A stretch of DNA of 5,358 nt from Lachnospiraceae bacterium UBA4292 (GTDB lineage: Bacteria; Bacillota; Clostridia; Lachnospirales; Lachnospiraceae). The stretch is taken from NCBI GenBank assembly GCA_002395865.1, contig DGVE01000011.1, positions 1-5,358 on the forward strand, written 5' to 3'. Below the pieces are notes generated by a model, which saw only the letters and a list, made by a program, of their open reading frames with translations, was not told the origin of the DNA and did not search any database. This document shows, piece after piece, positions 1 through 5,358 of the stretch; the stretch's first letter is position 1; each line of letters opens with the position of its first letter. The position numbers and the translations under genes are program-made.

Positions 1-18
1 GACGGACGTCTGCTATTA

Positions 19-85
19 GAACCACGCAGAAATAACCATCCGAGTTCATGCAAGCATGACTCGTCTGGTCATTCCTGCATGGTTC
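19..85 (-). repeat. Long imperfect palindrome / RNA hairpin after the last gene
   Basis: Positions 19-51 pair with 54-85 almost throughout. The breaks are one bulged base (46) and a two-base mismatch (39-40 with 64-65), which in RNA would be tandem G·A pairs. Three positions (25/79, 30/74, 34/70) are G·U in minus-strand RNA but A·C on the plus strand, so the fold favours the transcript of the genes here. It starts 11 nt after the stop at 97. No U-tract follows on either strand, so it is not a standard intrinsic terminator. It could be a REP/MITE-like element or an mRNA 3'-end stabiliser. Confidence 0.6.
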
Positions 86-96
86 TGAATAGTTAC

Positions 97-657
97 CTAC
101 TGCTTAACATATTCATAAAGCTCTTTATATCCATTATCGACTATTATACAACCGTCCTCAAGAAAGATTCTGTAATTCTTCGAAAGATACCATGTAACAT
201 CGGTAGAATAACCCTCGTCCACGACCAGAGCTATCGCATCACCTGCCACCCTGTCCTGAAGCTCTTCATCCATCATTGCATAATCGAACTTCGTAAATCC
301 GAGTACCTCTTCCTGATCCATGGCCCACACGGGTGTATACGCGCTTCGTATCGTTTCACCATCCGAAGTAGTGATCACGACCTCTTCAGCGGTTATGGAT
401 ATGGATACACAGGTCATTTCCAGTATAAATGAAGGACTTCCGGGTGACCTGTATAACTGTCCGTTCAGTCGGTATTCTCCGTAATACCCGGATATATCCC
501 CTACGGGCTGTCCGGCTTCCTTTACCACCAGTCTGTAATTACACCTGCCGCTTCCGATCTGATCCAGTTCAGATCCTGAAGCCGTAAATAAATATACAAA
601 ATATGCCGTTTTTTCTGTCAACTCCCAATTGCTTCCTCGCACAACTCTCACATACAC
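97..657 (-). CDS. Hypothetical protein, possibly 5'-truncated gene
   Basis: I do not recognise this 186-residue frame. Its composition looks like real coding sequence: mixed beta-like segments, many Tyr, Gly and acidic residues, and no low-complexity runs. There is no signal peptide, lipobox or membrane helix. The start is doubtful. The longest frame begins with GTG at 657, just 9 nt from the U-tract of the preceding gene's terminator, with no ribosome binding site and an in-frame TAG at 664-666. No room for a promoter exists between that terminator and the GTG. A TTGACA at 616-621 with A/T-rich -10-like sequence near 591-598 lies inside the frame, so a shorter product starting later is possible (for example ATG codon 81). 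The other explanation is that the gene lost its 5' end when the upstream unit was rearranged. It ends with TAG at 97, followed by a long palindrome. Confidence 0.5.
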   Translation of the reverse strand: MYVRVVRGSNWELTEKTAYFVYLFTASGSELDQIGSGRCNYRLVVKEAGQPVGDISGYYGEYRLNGQLYRSPGSPSFILEMTCVSISITAEEVVITTSDGETIRSAYTPVWAMDQEEVLGFTKFDYAMMDEELQDRVAGDAIALVVDEGYSTDVTWYLSKNYRIFLEDGCIIVDNGYKELYEYVKQ

Positions 658-665
658 ACATAACT

Positions 666-700
666 AAAAAGCACCGCCGAGTCATTTCTCGCCGGTGCTT
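666..700 (-). terminator. Intrinsic terminator of the large lipoprotein gene
   Basis: Arms 669-681 and 688-700 pair over 13 positions with one internal mismatch (677/692) and a 6-nt loop (682-687). On the minus strand the hairpin runs straight into TTTTTAGTT, so it terminates minus-strand transcripts. It begins 35 nt past the TAA at 735. No U-tract exists on the plus-strand side. One arm lies wholly within the 31-bp direct repeat. Confidence 0.85.
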
Positions 701-715
701 CATGCAGTTTATTAT
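685..715. repeat. 31-bp direct repeat, left copy
   Basis: This stretch is identical over 31 bases to 2804-2834, in the same orientation, with different bases on both sides. It lies 20 nt after the large lipoprotein gene's stop codon and supplies the first arm and half the loop of that gene's terminator. Confidence 0.9.
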
Positions 716-734
716 TCTTTTATTCTCTTGTACA

Positions 735-2591
735 TTACAACTTTACCGAAAGATTCTCAATGATCTGAGCAGCGATCTCGTCCCTCACAGAATTAGGCAC
801 AGCCTCAGCTTCTTCAAAGGATACCGCAGCTATTATTGTATAGTCCTTTGATAGTTCTTCATACAGCTTCTCCCAGATTTCATCATCGTCGAGGTCTTTG
901 ACATCATCGTACTGCTCTTTCATTGAAATCACTTCTTCGATCAGGTCCATTTGCTCCTTACTGAGGATCACATTGTTGGGACCGAGCTTAAAATCGACTA
1001 TAAATCCGTAGCCGTACACATCGCTGTCGACCTTTATCGCATCATATGAGGCAAGTTCCGTCACAGTGTAACCCTGAGCCAATTCGGCATTTTCCTTAAG
1101 CTTTTCCTTAAACTCATCAAAATTCATCTTGGTGGTACACGTAACGTCTACCCGGGCATCCTCATAGCCTATTATATCGAAATAGAGCTCGTTATAATAA
1201 CAATCATCGTTGAAATAATCATCCCCGTACTGTGGAAAGATCACATCCGAATCAAAGCTCAGGCGATATGTAGTTTTTTCTTTACCCTCCTCATAAAAAT
1301 CTATCGTGCCACACTCGGCGGGGTCAGGCCTAAACTTCTCGCTTGCCACATCAACTGTGGTCTCTTCCTCAGCCGTGGTCTCTTCTTCTGTTGTGGTATC
1401 CGCCTCGGTAGTGATCTCTGCCTCAGTCGTAGTCTCTTCTTCCGTTGTAGTCTCTTCCTCGGTGGTGGTTTCAGCCTCGGTGGTGGTCTCTTCTACGGTA
1501 GTTTCCTTTGCCGGAGTGGTTTCGGAAGATCCGCCATCCGCCGAAGGGTATACGTCTATATACACATGGCTGTGATCGTCATCGTAGATAAGGGCGCTGT
1601 TGACAAAACTCATAGCTATCCCACCTACTGGTGAATCCCAGTGGAGTGTAAAGCCTTTAACTCTGTCGGGGTTAACGTAGGCCGCGTCATCCCTGTTTAC
1701 CTCAGACTTGAACCACGTTATTATAAAATCCACATCGTCCTTTGTTATAGAGTCCCCGTATGAATAATACTTTTCGTCATATGTCGATGGGTCCACTGCA
1801 TAAATATCGCCGGAAAAACTCCACATCGTTGCGGGGCCGTACGCCTCACAAAAAGCAGAAGCCAGATCGTCATATGTATCCAGTGTGATCAGGTCCTCAA
1901 GCTTTCTGATGCGGTCCCCCTCGTCCCCGCGGGAATTGATATAACTTACATTCACATCATCAGAGATATCATAATCACGGCCGTAGCGCTCTATGGTATC
2001 TGTTTCATCATACTGCGCGAAGCTGAATAAGAACTCCAGATTACTGTTTCTGAAATTACCCTGTGAATCAAAGTTCTGAACGTAATCTATCGCGGTCAGC
2101 TCATGTCCGAGAAGCGTCGGAACAAGCTCGGCCGAACCATTCTTGTATCCAAAATACATGAGCATTTTCTTATCGATATACCACATCGTATTCACAACGG
2201 GCAGATCCGAGATCGTCCTGTCAAAAGGTGCAAATGATCCCTTGAGATAATCGATACCTCCCTCGAAATCCCTCTTCGCAACATTCCTTACGATCTCCTC
2301 GAACTCCGCAAGCTCCAGTTCTCTGCCGAATGCCTTGTAATCATTATTCGCAGGCTCCTCGGTCTCATCCACCGCGCCACCTGAGGGCTCCTCCGGATCA
2401 TCAACCGTATCCTTCTTCGTCTCGGCATCCCCTTCTTTAGACTCACCGTTCTCCGGAGCCTCCGTGGTCTTTTTCTTCTTTTTGGTCTCTTCCTCGCTGT
2501 TTGAGGTGTTATCCTCCTCCGTAGAGCATGCCGTGCATGTAAGTGCCATAGCCGATGCAAGCATCAGCGCCGTAAGCTTCTTTTTGATCAT
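735..2591 (-). CDS. Large two-domain lipoprotein with Thr/Glu repeat linker
   Basis: This is a predicted surface lipoprotein of 618 residues with no recognised enzyme motif. From the ATG at 2591 it has a signal peptide MIKKKLTALMLASAMALTCTAC with the lipid Cys at residue 22. Residues 23-84 are a charged linker. Residues 85-350 form a first globular region rich in Asp, Tyr and Phe. Residues 357-413 are a repeat linker of TTTEEE/TTTEAE units, and residues 415-618 form a second acidic globular region. Neither domain is recognised. The chosen start gives a normal short n-region and has AAAGGGG 6 nt upstream. A GTG at 2636 is the alternative; it has AGGAGGG 6 nt upstream but adds 15 charged residues and abuts a TATAAT that may be the -10 box. 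The gene appears monocistronic, with its own promoter region and a terminator 35 nt after the stop. It is flanked by 31-bp direct repeats. That it encodes a lipoprotein is fairly sure; its function is unknown. Confidence 0.85.
   Translation of the reverse strand: MIKKKLTALMLASAMALTCTACSTEEDNTSNSEEETKKKKKTTEAPENGESKEGDAETKKDTVDDPEEPSGGAVDETEEPANNDYKAFGRELELAEFEEIVRNVAKRDFEGGIDYLKGSFAPFDRTISDLPVVNTMWYIDKKMLMYFGYKNGSAELVPTLLGHELTAIDYVQNFDSQGNFRNSNLEFLFSFAQYDETDTIERYGRDYDISDDVNVSYINSRGDEGDRIRKLEDLITLDTYDDLASAFCEAYGPATMWSFSGDIYAVDPSTYDEKYYSYGDSITKDDVDFIITWFKSEVNRDDAAYVNPDRVKGFTLHWDSPVGGIAMSFVNSALIYDDDHSHVYIDVYPSADGGSSETTPAKETTVEETTTEAETTTEEETTTEEETTTEAEITTEADTTTEEETTAEEETTVDVASEKFRPDPAECGTIDFYEEGKEKTTYRLSFDSDVIFPQYGDDYFNDDCYYNELYFDIIGYEDARVDVTCTTKMNFDEFKEKLKENAELAQGYTVTELASYDAIKVDSDVYGYGFIVDFKLGPNNVILSKEQMDLIEEVISMKEQYDDVKDLDDDEIWEKLYEELSKDYTIIAAVSFEEAEAVPNSVRDEIAAQIIENLSVKL
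1357..1500 (-). repeat. Eight 18-bp tandem repeats encoding a Thr/Glu linker
   Basis: Eight consecutive 18-bp units (in plus-strand form each begins gtggtc or a close variant) encode six-residue blocks such as TTTEEE and TTTEAE. A degenerate ninth unit runs to about 1518. The period is a multiple of three, so gain or loss of units would keep the frame and change only the length of the linker between the two globular regions. Confidence 0.85.
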
Positions 2592-2597
2592 CTTTTT

Positions 2598-2604
2598 CCC
2601 CTTT
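2598..2604 (-). promoter_or_regulatory. Ribosome binding site supporting the ATG at 2591
   Basis: AAAGGGG lies 6 nt upstream of the ATG that begins the signal peptide. It pairs with the 16S tail through one G·U. It competes with AGGAGGG at 2643-2649, which serves the GTG at 2636 if transcription starts further upstream. Confidence 0.5.
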
Positions 2605-2636
2605 GCTTCCTTTTTATCTTCCTGTGTAACTTCCAC

Positions 2637-2665
2637 ATTATACCCTCCTCATATTTGATTTGCAA
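2637..2665 (-). promoter_or_regulatory. Probable promoter overlapping an AGGAGGG motif
   Basis: On the minus strand TTGCAA (2665-2660) is followed, after exactly 17 nt, by a perfect -10 box TATAAT (2642-2637). Transcription would begin near 2630, giving a leader of about 38 nt that carries AAAGGGG and the ATG at 2591. The spacer contains AGGAGGG (2649-2643), which could instead be the ribosome binding site of the GTG at 2636. Both readings cannot be used on the same transcript. Confidence 0.5.
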
Positions 2666-2670
2666 GTCAT

Positions 2671-2699
2671 TTATTAAAAAAGCATAAACATATCGTCAA
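2671..2699 (-). promoter_or_regulatory. Possible second, upstream promoter
   Basis: On the minus strand TTGACG (2699-2694, five of six matches to the -35 consensus) lies 17 nt before TAATAA (2676-2671), a weak -10. A transcript from here would start near 2664 and include AGGAGGG and the GTG at 2636, which would allow the longer form of the lipoprotein. The evidence is modest because the -10 match is poor. Confidence 0.3.
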
Positions 2700-2737
2700 T
2701 AATATTCGCTATAGAACATTTTATAATTGCCACACGC

Positions 2738-2775
2738 AAAAATACAGTCGCCATAAATCGCTTATGGCAACTGTA
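2738..2775 (-). terminator. Intrinsic terminator of the zinc-ribbon gene operon
   Basis: Arms 2743-2756 and 2762-2775 pair over 14 bp with a 5-nt loop. In minus-strand RNA the only non-Watson-Crick pair is a G·U, while on the plus strand the same position is an A·C mismatch. The minus-strand stem is followed by TTTTTG (2742-2737), typical of a Rho-independent terminator. It begins about 56 nt after the stop codon at 2831 and separates the three-gene operon from the next lipoprotein gene. Confidence 0.85.
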
Positions 2776-2803
2776 ATGATCTTTATTGCAAAACCGCAGG
2801 CTG

Positions 2804-2834
2804 TTTCTCGCCGGTGCTTCATGCAGTTTATTAT
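2804..2834. repeat. 31-bp direct repeat, right copy (half terminator)
   Basis: This copy overlaps the TAA stop codon of the zinc-ribbon gene (2831-2833). It contains the first terminator arm but the matching second arm is missing. Only weak pairing is possible with the following bases, so it probably no longer terminates and the job falls to the hairpin at 2743-2775. Confidence 0.9.
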
Positions 2835-3757
2835 CCGTAGACCTTCTTATAATTTCTGTTCTTAAAAAGCGCAAACAACAGCAGACATATCATAACCATT
2901 ACAACATATGTCGCAGTTGATTCGATGCCCTCCTGGTTCAGTCTTATGATATATTTCAATATCTTATGGTCTTCATCAAAGAATGAATCGAGTACGACAG
3001 GAAAGAAGCCGTAAAGGAAAATAAACGTCACTGACGCGCTCTCCACACCATGCCAGAACTGATTGATCTTCTTGGGATATCCTTCCACCTCCGGGTCCGC
3101 TGTATAATAATTCACAACAACAGAGAAAACGGCAAATATAGCATAAAGATATGCAAGCGCGGCAATGACAGATAATACTCTTGTTGAATCGGATGCGAGA
3201 GCGACTCCACCTATTTCCGCCGTACTCAAACCTATGCTGTAATATATCAGATCAAACAGGCTGACCATGACAAAATCGACCTGAAACAGTTTCATAAATG
3301 TCATGACCATTGCCGCCACAAGCAGTATGGCGCAGATAAGCATCTGTGTACCGCTCTCCACCCTTTTCTGCAGCTTATTATATATTATTCCGTTTTTGAC
3401 CGCTTCCTTTTCGGCAATCGACTTGTCCGCTCTGGCAGCAAGCTTAATACCACTAATAATAAACACGGGGGTCGATATTAGCATAATGGTCATTCCCACA
3501 GCAAACAGAGCGCCCTTTTCATCCAGCCCACTAACCAGCAATACTATTCCGGCAGCTATGCCAAGCAGCGACAGAATACATATCTTACCCGTATTATTCT
3601 TCTTGATCTTTACCGGTTCATCGATTTCAGATACGGATCGAGGCTGCATCAAATCATTTACATCAGACGAGATTTCTTTTTCACCCAGCTTTGTTCCGCA
3701 ATTGCTGCAGAACTTCTCATTTTCACCGATCTTATGACCGCAATTCTTGCAAAACAT
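2831..3757 (-). CDS. Zinc-ribbon polytopic membrane protein
   Basis: This 308-residue protein is of unknown function. It opens with a zinc ribbon, MFCKNCGHKIGENEKFCSNCG, whose Cys 3, 6, 17 and 20 form two CxxC knuckles suited to one zinc ion. Residues 27-57 are a polar linker. Hydrophobic segments follow at about 59-78, 82-107, 137-157, 163-178 (weaker), 194-217, 241-260 and 281-298, so six or seven membrane helices are likely, and the short tail is basic. A zinc ribbon fused to a multi-pass membrane domain is common among uncharacterised Firmicutes proteins; the ribbon is usually cytoplasmic, but its partner is unknown. The start is set by AAAGGCGG at 3764-3771, 6 nt before the ATG, and by the ribbon beginning at residue 2. 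It follows the DUF6273 lipoprotein gene by 41 nt without a terminator and is the last gene of the operon. Its TAA stop lies inside a 31-bp direct repeat. Confidence 0.85.
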   Translation of the reverse strand: MFCKNCGHKIGENEKFCSNCGTKLGEKEISSDVNDLMQPRSVSEIDEPVKIKKNNTGKICILSLLGIAAGIVLLVSGLDEKGALFAVGMTIMLISTPVFIISGIKLAARADKSIAEKEAVKNGIIYNKLQKRVESGTQMLICAILLVAAMVMTFMKLFQVDFVMVSLFDLIYYSIGLSTAEIGGVALASDSTRVLSVIAALAYLYAIFAVFSVVVNYYTADPEVEGYPKKINQFWHGVESASVTFIFLYGFFPVVLDSFFDEDHKILKYIIRLNQEGIESTATYVVMVMICLLLFALFKNRNYKKVYG

Positions 3758-3763
3758 GCTTTT

Positions 3764-3771
3764 CCGCCTTT
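3764..3771 (-). promoter_or_regulatory. Ribosome binding site of the zinc-ribbon gene
   Basis: AAAGGCGG, one base away from AAAGGAGG, sits 6 nt before the ATG at 3757. It fixes that start within the 41-nt gap after the lipoprotein gene. Confidence 0.65.
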
Positions 3772-3798
3772 CACTTATTAAGCTTCTTTCTGATCACC

Positions 3799-4800
3799 TC
3801 ATTCTCCTTTGCTTATCCATATAGCAGGGCGTACACCGAGCAGCTTGTTGTTGGACTCATCAAGGAAGGTATACCCGTCCATGTCCCATCCGAAGTTTCC
3901 GCTACATGTCACTTTACCTGCGGCACCGTATGTCGGTGAAGCGTCCGACAGCCACCAGTTTATGAACCCCTCTTCAGACATACCGCCGAATGCCATTGCG
4001 TCGCCGTAACCATGTTCCGCAGCCTGCTTACTGCCGTACTCCATGGCCTTCTCGCGGACATATTCGGAAGGCTCCGTCTTTATGTCCTCACAGGTATAGC
4101 AGTAATACCCCTTCTCTATCGTGTAATATTTCTCCAGTTCCTTATAGTTCAGGCAGAACACATAGTCGACAACATCTTTTATCGATTCCGAATCGATTAA
4201 CCAGTAGGCCTCGAGCTTCCGTGCGGTAGGTGAGATCAGTTTCTTCTCTGCATCCGTAAATGCGCTCTCATAAAACTCATTATTCATCCATGCGTGCAGA
4301 CTGCAGTTGCCCCAATACACACTGTCCTGCACAGTGTTGAAAGGCATAAATTCGAGCGCGTATCTGCTCACCAGAAGGACCTTGCCACCATCCTCCGTGA
4401 TCACCTCCCACTCAATGGGTTCTGCGCCGTTAGATGTGTCGTTATCCTGCTCGTATCTTCCGAAGGTGATATACTGCCCCTCTCTCTCCTTCTTGTCTCC
4501 GGTCAGAAGGTAGTCGATATCATCAAGAAGGCGCTGCTCATCCATGGCATGCTCTTTGGTCTCCTTATTCTTCTTGCCTTCCTTCTGATCGTCACCGGCG
4601 TCATCACCATCCTCATCGGATTCATCGCCGAACAGATCTGCTGATTTCTTTGTCTCATCATCGTTGTCCTTATCAGATGATGTCTTTTTCTTGCTGCTCT
4701 TGTCGTTATCCACGTTTACATATATCTCGTCGTCAGAAGAGCAGCCTGCGCATGAGACTGCCATAAGTCCCGACATCAGTAATAGAAATGTTTTTTTCAT
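3799..4800 (-). CDS. Lipoprotein with DUF6273-type domain
   Basis: This is a predicted secreted lipoprotein of 333 residues. Starting at the ATG at 4800 it has a compact signal peptide (MKKTFLLLMSGLMAVSCAGC) with the lipid-modified Cys at residue 20. Residues 21-88 are a low-complexity linker rich in Asp, Lys, Glu and Ser, presumably a spacer from the membrane. Residues 108-330 match the DUF6273 pattern as I know it: GQYITFGRYEQD, PIEWEVI, VLLVSRYAL, then LHAWMNNEFYESAF with TDAEKKLI, a WWL motif near 282, and a closing GVRPAIWI. The family is common in Clostridia surface proteins and has no established reaction. The usual WWLRSPG segment reads WWLSDASP here. GAGG lies 9 nt before the chosen ATG. 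In-frame starts at 4815 and 4887 would put extra residues before the signal peptide, and the latter overlaps the upstream gene. It lies 25 nt after the upstream gene and 41 nt before the zinc-ribbon gene, so it is probably the middle of an operon. Confidence 0.85.
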   Translation of the reverse strand: MKKTFLLLMSGLMAVSCAGCSSDDEIYVNVDNDKSSKKKTSSDKDNDDETKKSADLFGDESDEDGDDAGDDQKEGKKNKETKEHAMDEQRLLDDIDYLLTGDKKEREGQYITFGRYEQDNDTSNGAEPIEWEVITEDGGKVLLVSRYALEFMPFNTVQDSVYWGNCSLHAWMNNEFYESAFTDAEKKLISPTARKLEAYWLIDSESIKDVVDYVFCLNYKELEKYYTIEKGYYCYTCEDIKTEPSEYVREKAMEYGSKQAAEHGYGDAMAFGGMSEEGFINWWLSDASPTYGAAGKVTCSGNFGWDMDGYTFLDESNNKLLGVRPAIWISKGE

Positions 4801-4825
4801 ACCCTTAATCCTCATTTTTTTGTTG

Positions 4826-5358
4826 TCACCAACCCCATGCTTCGTAATACTTGGCATTACCGTATGGATCCCCTCTATCCATCTCATAATAATACAGATG
4901 TTGATATGTCTTTATTGTTTCCTCCTCCATTGCACGCCTTTCTTCTTCCTGCTTCGCCTGCTCTGCCGCCCGGGCCAAATACTCATCCTGACTGCGCCTA
5001 CTCTCCTCGGCATGCTTTGCGATCCAGTCGTCGACATCCATCCCATTTATGGTAGTTGGAATACTGAGTCCTATATAAACAGCCATTCCCGCCAAGGCTA
5101 CGCCCCCGACTACAGCCAGCATCTCCTGCCTCTGCTTTTCTGTCCATTCCCTTCGGCTCGTAAAATTATTCGGTATGAGCGAACCGTATCCGTCCCATCC
5201 GACATCTCCACCCCAGATGGCAGTTCCGGCCGCAAACAGGCCCTCATCATCGTATTCACAAACATCCACGGTTCCGACGAGCTTGCCCTCCTCATAGTAG
5301 CCCTCACCGAAGTACGAGATTTTGGTTCCGGTCGATCTGGAGTCTCCATCGAAAAGGC
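4826..5358 (-). CDS. Single-pass membrane protein with coiled-coil-like tail, partial (5' end outside window)
   Basis: Function is not recognised. The frame is open without a stop to the right edge (first full codon at 5356), so the GTG at 5269 is only an internal Val codon and the true start lies beyond the window. About 176 residues are visible. Residues 1-60 are rich in Gly, Tyr and acidic residues, with a GEGYYEEGKLVG stretch that loosely resembles a MORN repeat. Residues 79-99 (MLAVVGGVALAGMAVYIGLS) form one clear membrane helix. Residues 110-150 are rich in Glu, Ala, Arg and Gln and probably form a helix or coiled coil. The protein ends in a Tyr-rich tail closing with AWGW before a TGA at 4826. 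The next gene starts 25 nt downstream with no terminator between, so they are probably co-transcribed. Topology cannot be set without the N-terminus. That the frame is coding is fairly certain; the MORN comparison is weak. Confidence 0.8.
   Translation of the reverse strand, partial: LFDGDSRSTGTKISYFGEGYYEEGKLVGTVDVCEYDDEGLFAAGTAIWGGDVGWDGYGSLIPNNFTSRREWTEKQRQEMLAVVGGVALAGMAVYIGLSIPTTINGMDVDDWIAKHAEESRRSQDEYLARAAEQAKQEEERRAMEEETIKTYQHLYYYEMDRGDPYGNAKYYEAWGW

Noticed and set aside
1..18. GACGTC palindrome and flanking bases at the left edge
   Set aside because: It is only a six-base palindrome beside the window edge; nothing further can be supported.
79..432. Plus-strand 117-codon frame
   Set aside because: It begins inside the palindrome and is antisense to the 97-657 frame. 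It lacks a ribosome binding site, and all neighbouring signals point to minus-strand transcription.
632..661. ATG at 661 on the minus strand opening a Cys-rich short peptide
   Set aside because: It is out of frame with the 97-657 reading frame, has no ribosome binding site and stops after about 30 codons.
1306..1575. Plus-strand frame rich in Val and Ser repeats
   Set aside because: It is the antisense reading of the 18-bp Thr/Glu repeats; the sense frame is part of a 618-codon gene with a signal peptide and terminator.
2288..2560. Minus-strand Arg-rich 90-codon frame
   Set aside because: It is a shifted frame through the purine-rich linker of the large lipoprotein gene; Arg richness is expected from AGG/AGA triplets in that composition.
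2674..2874. Minus-strand frame of 66 codons between the zinc-ribbon gene and the large lipoprotein gene
   Set aside because: It begins inside the zinc-ribbon gene in another frame and runs through the 14-bp terminator hairpin; the protein is basic with no recognisable features.
4294..4644. Plus-strand frame of 116 codons with hydrophobic stretches like a membrane protein
   Set aside because: It is antisense to the DUF6273 lipoprotein gene. Codons for Asp, Glu and Lys in the charged linker read as Ile, Val, Phe and Leu on the other strand, which explains the hydrophobicity. It has no ribosome binding site or independent support.
5110..5349. Minus-strand 79-codon frame at the right edge
   Set aside because: It is a different frame of the same DNA as the partial membrane-protein gene, whose frame is open to the edge and encodes a clear membrane helix.

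Overview
This is a 5.36 kb window in which every credible gene lies on the minus strand. The moderate G+C content, strong purine-rich ribosome binding sites, intrinsic terminators, lipoproteins with long charged linkers, a DUF6273-type protein and a Thr/Glu-repeat linker all suggest a Bacillota, class Clostridia, probably a gut or rumen Lachnospiraceae relative. That placement is inference from style; no marker gene is present.

Reading in the direction of transcription (right to left), the window opens inside a gene whose 5' end is off the right edge (4826-5358). Its visible part has a Gly/Tyr-rich region that looks weakly MORN-like, one membrane helix, and a charged helical tail. It is followed after 25 nt by a lipoprotein with a DUF6273-type domain (3799-4800), and 41 nt later by a polytopic membrane protein with an N-terminal zinc ribbon (2831-3757). 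These three look like one operon, which ends at a strong 14-bp hairpin terminator (2743-2775).

Next comes a separate unit: a promoter region (2637-2699), a large lipoprotein of about 618 residues with two unrecognised domains joined by a Thr/Glu repeat linker (735-2591), and its terminator (666-700). A 31-bp perfect direct repeat sits at both ends of this unit (685-715 and 2804-2834). The left copy forms one arm of a complete terminator. The right copy, overlapping the stop codon of the zinc-ribbon gene, is only half of that hairpin. This suggests the lipoprotein unit was inserted, duplicated or converted at this site.

The last reading frame (97-657) has coding character but no convincing start, and may be a 5'-truncated gene. 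It is followed 11 nt later by a long imperfect palindrome (19-85). Its three wobble positions are G·U only in minus-strand RNA, so it is a candidate folded RNA element or REP/MITE-like repeat.

The products are mostly envelope proteins: two lipoproteins, one multi-pass and one single-pass membrane protein. A shared role at the cell surface is plausible, but no enzyme or known pathway can be recognised. No rRNA, tRNA, CRISPR array, transposase or phage gene was seen, and no gene-free stretch exceeds 300 bases.
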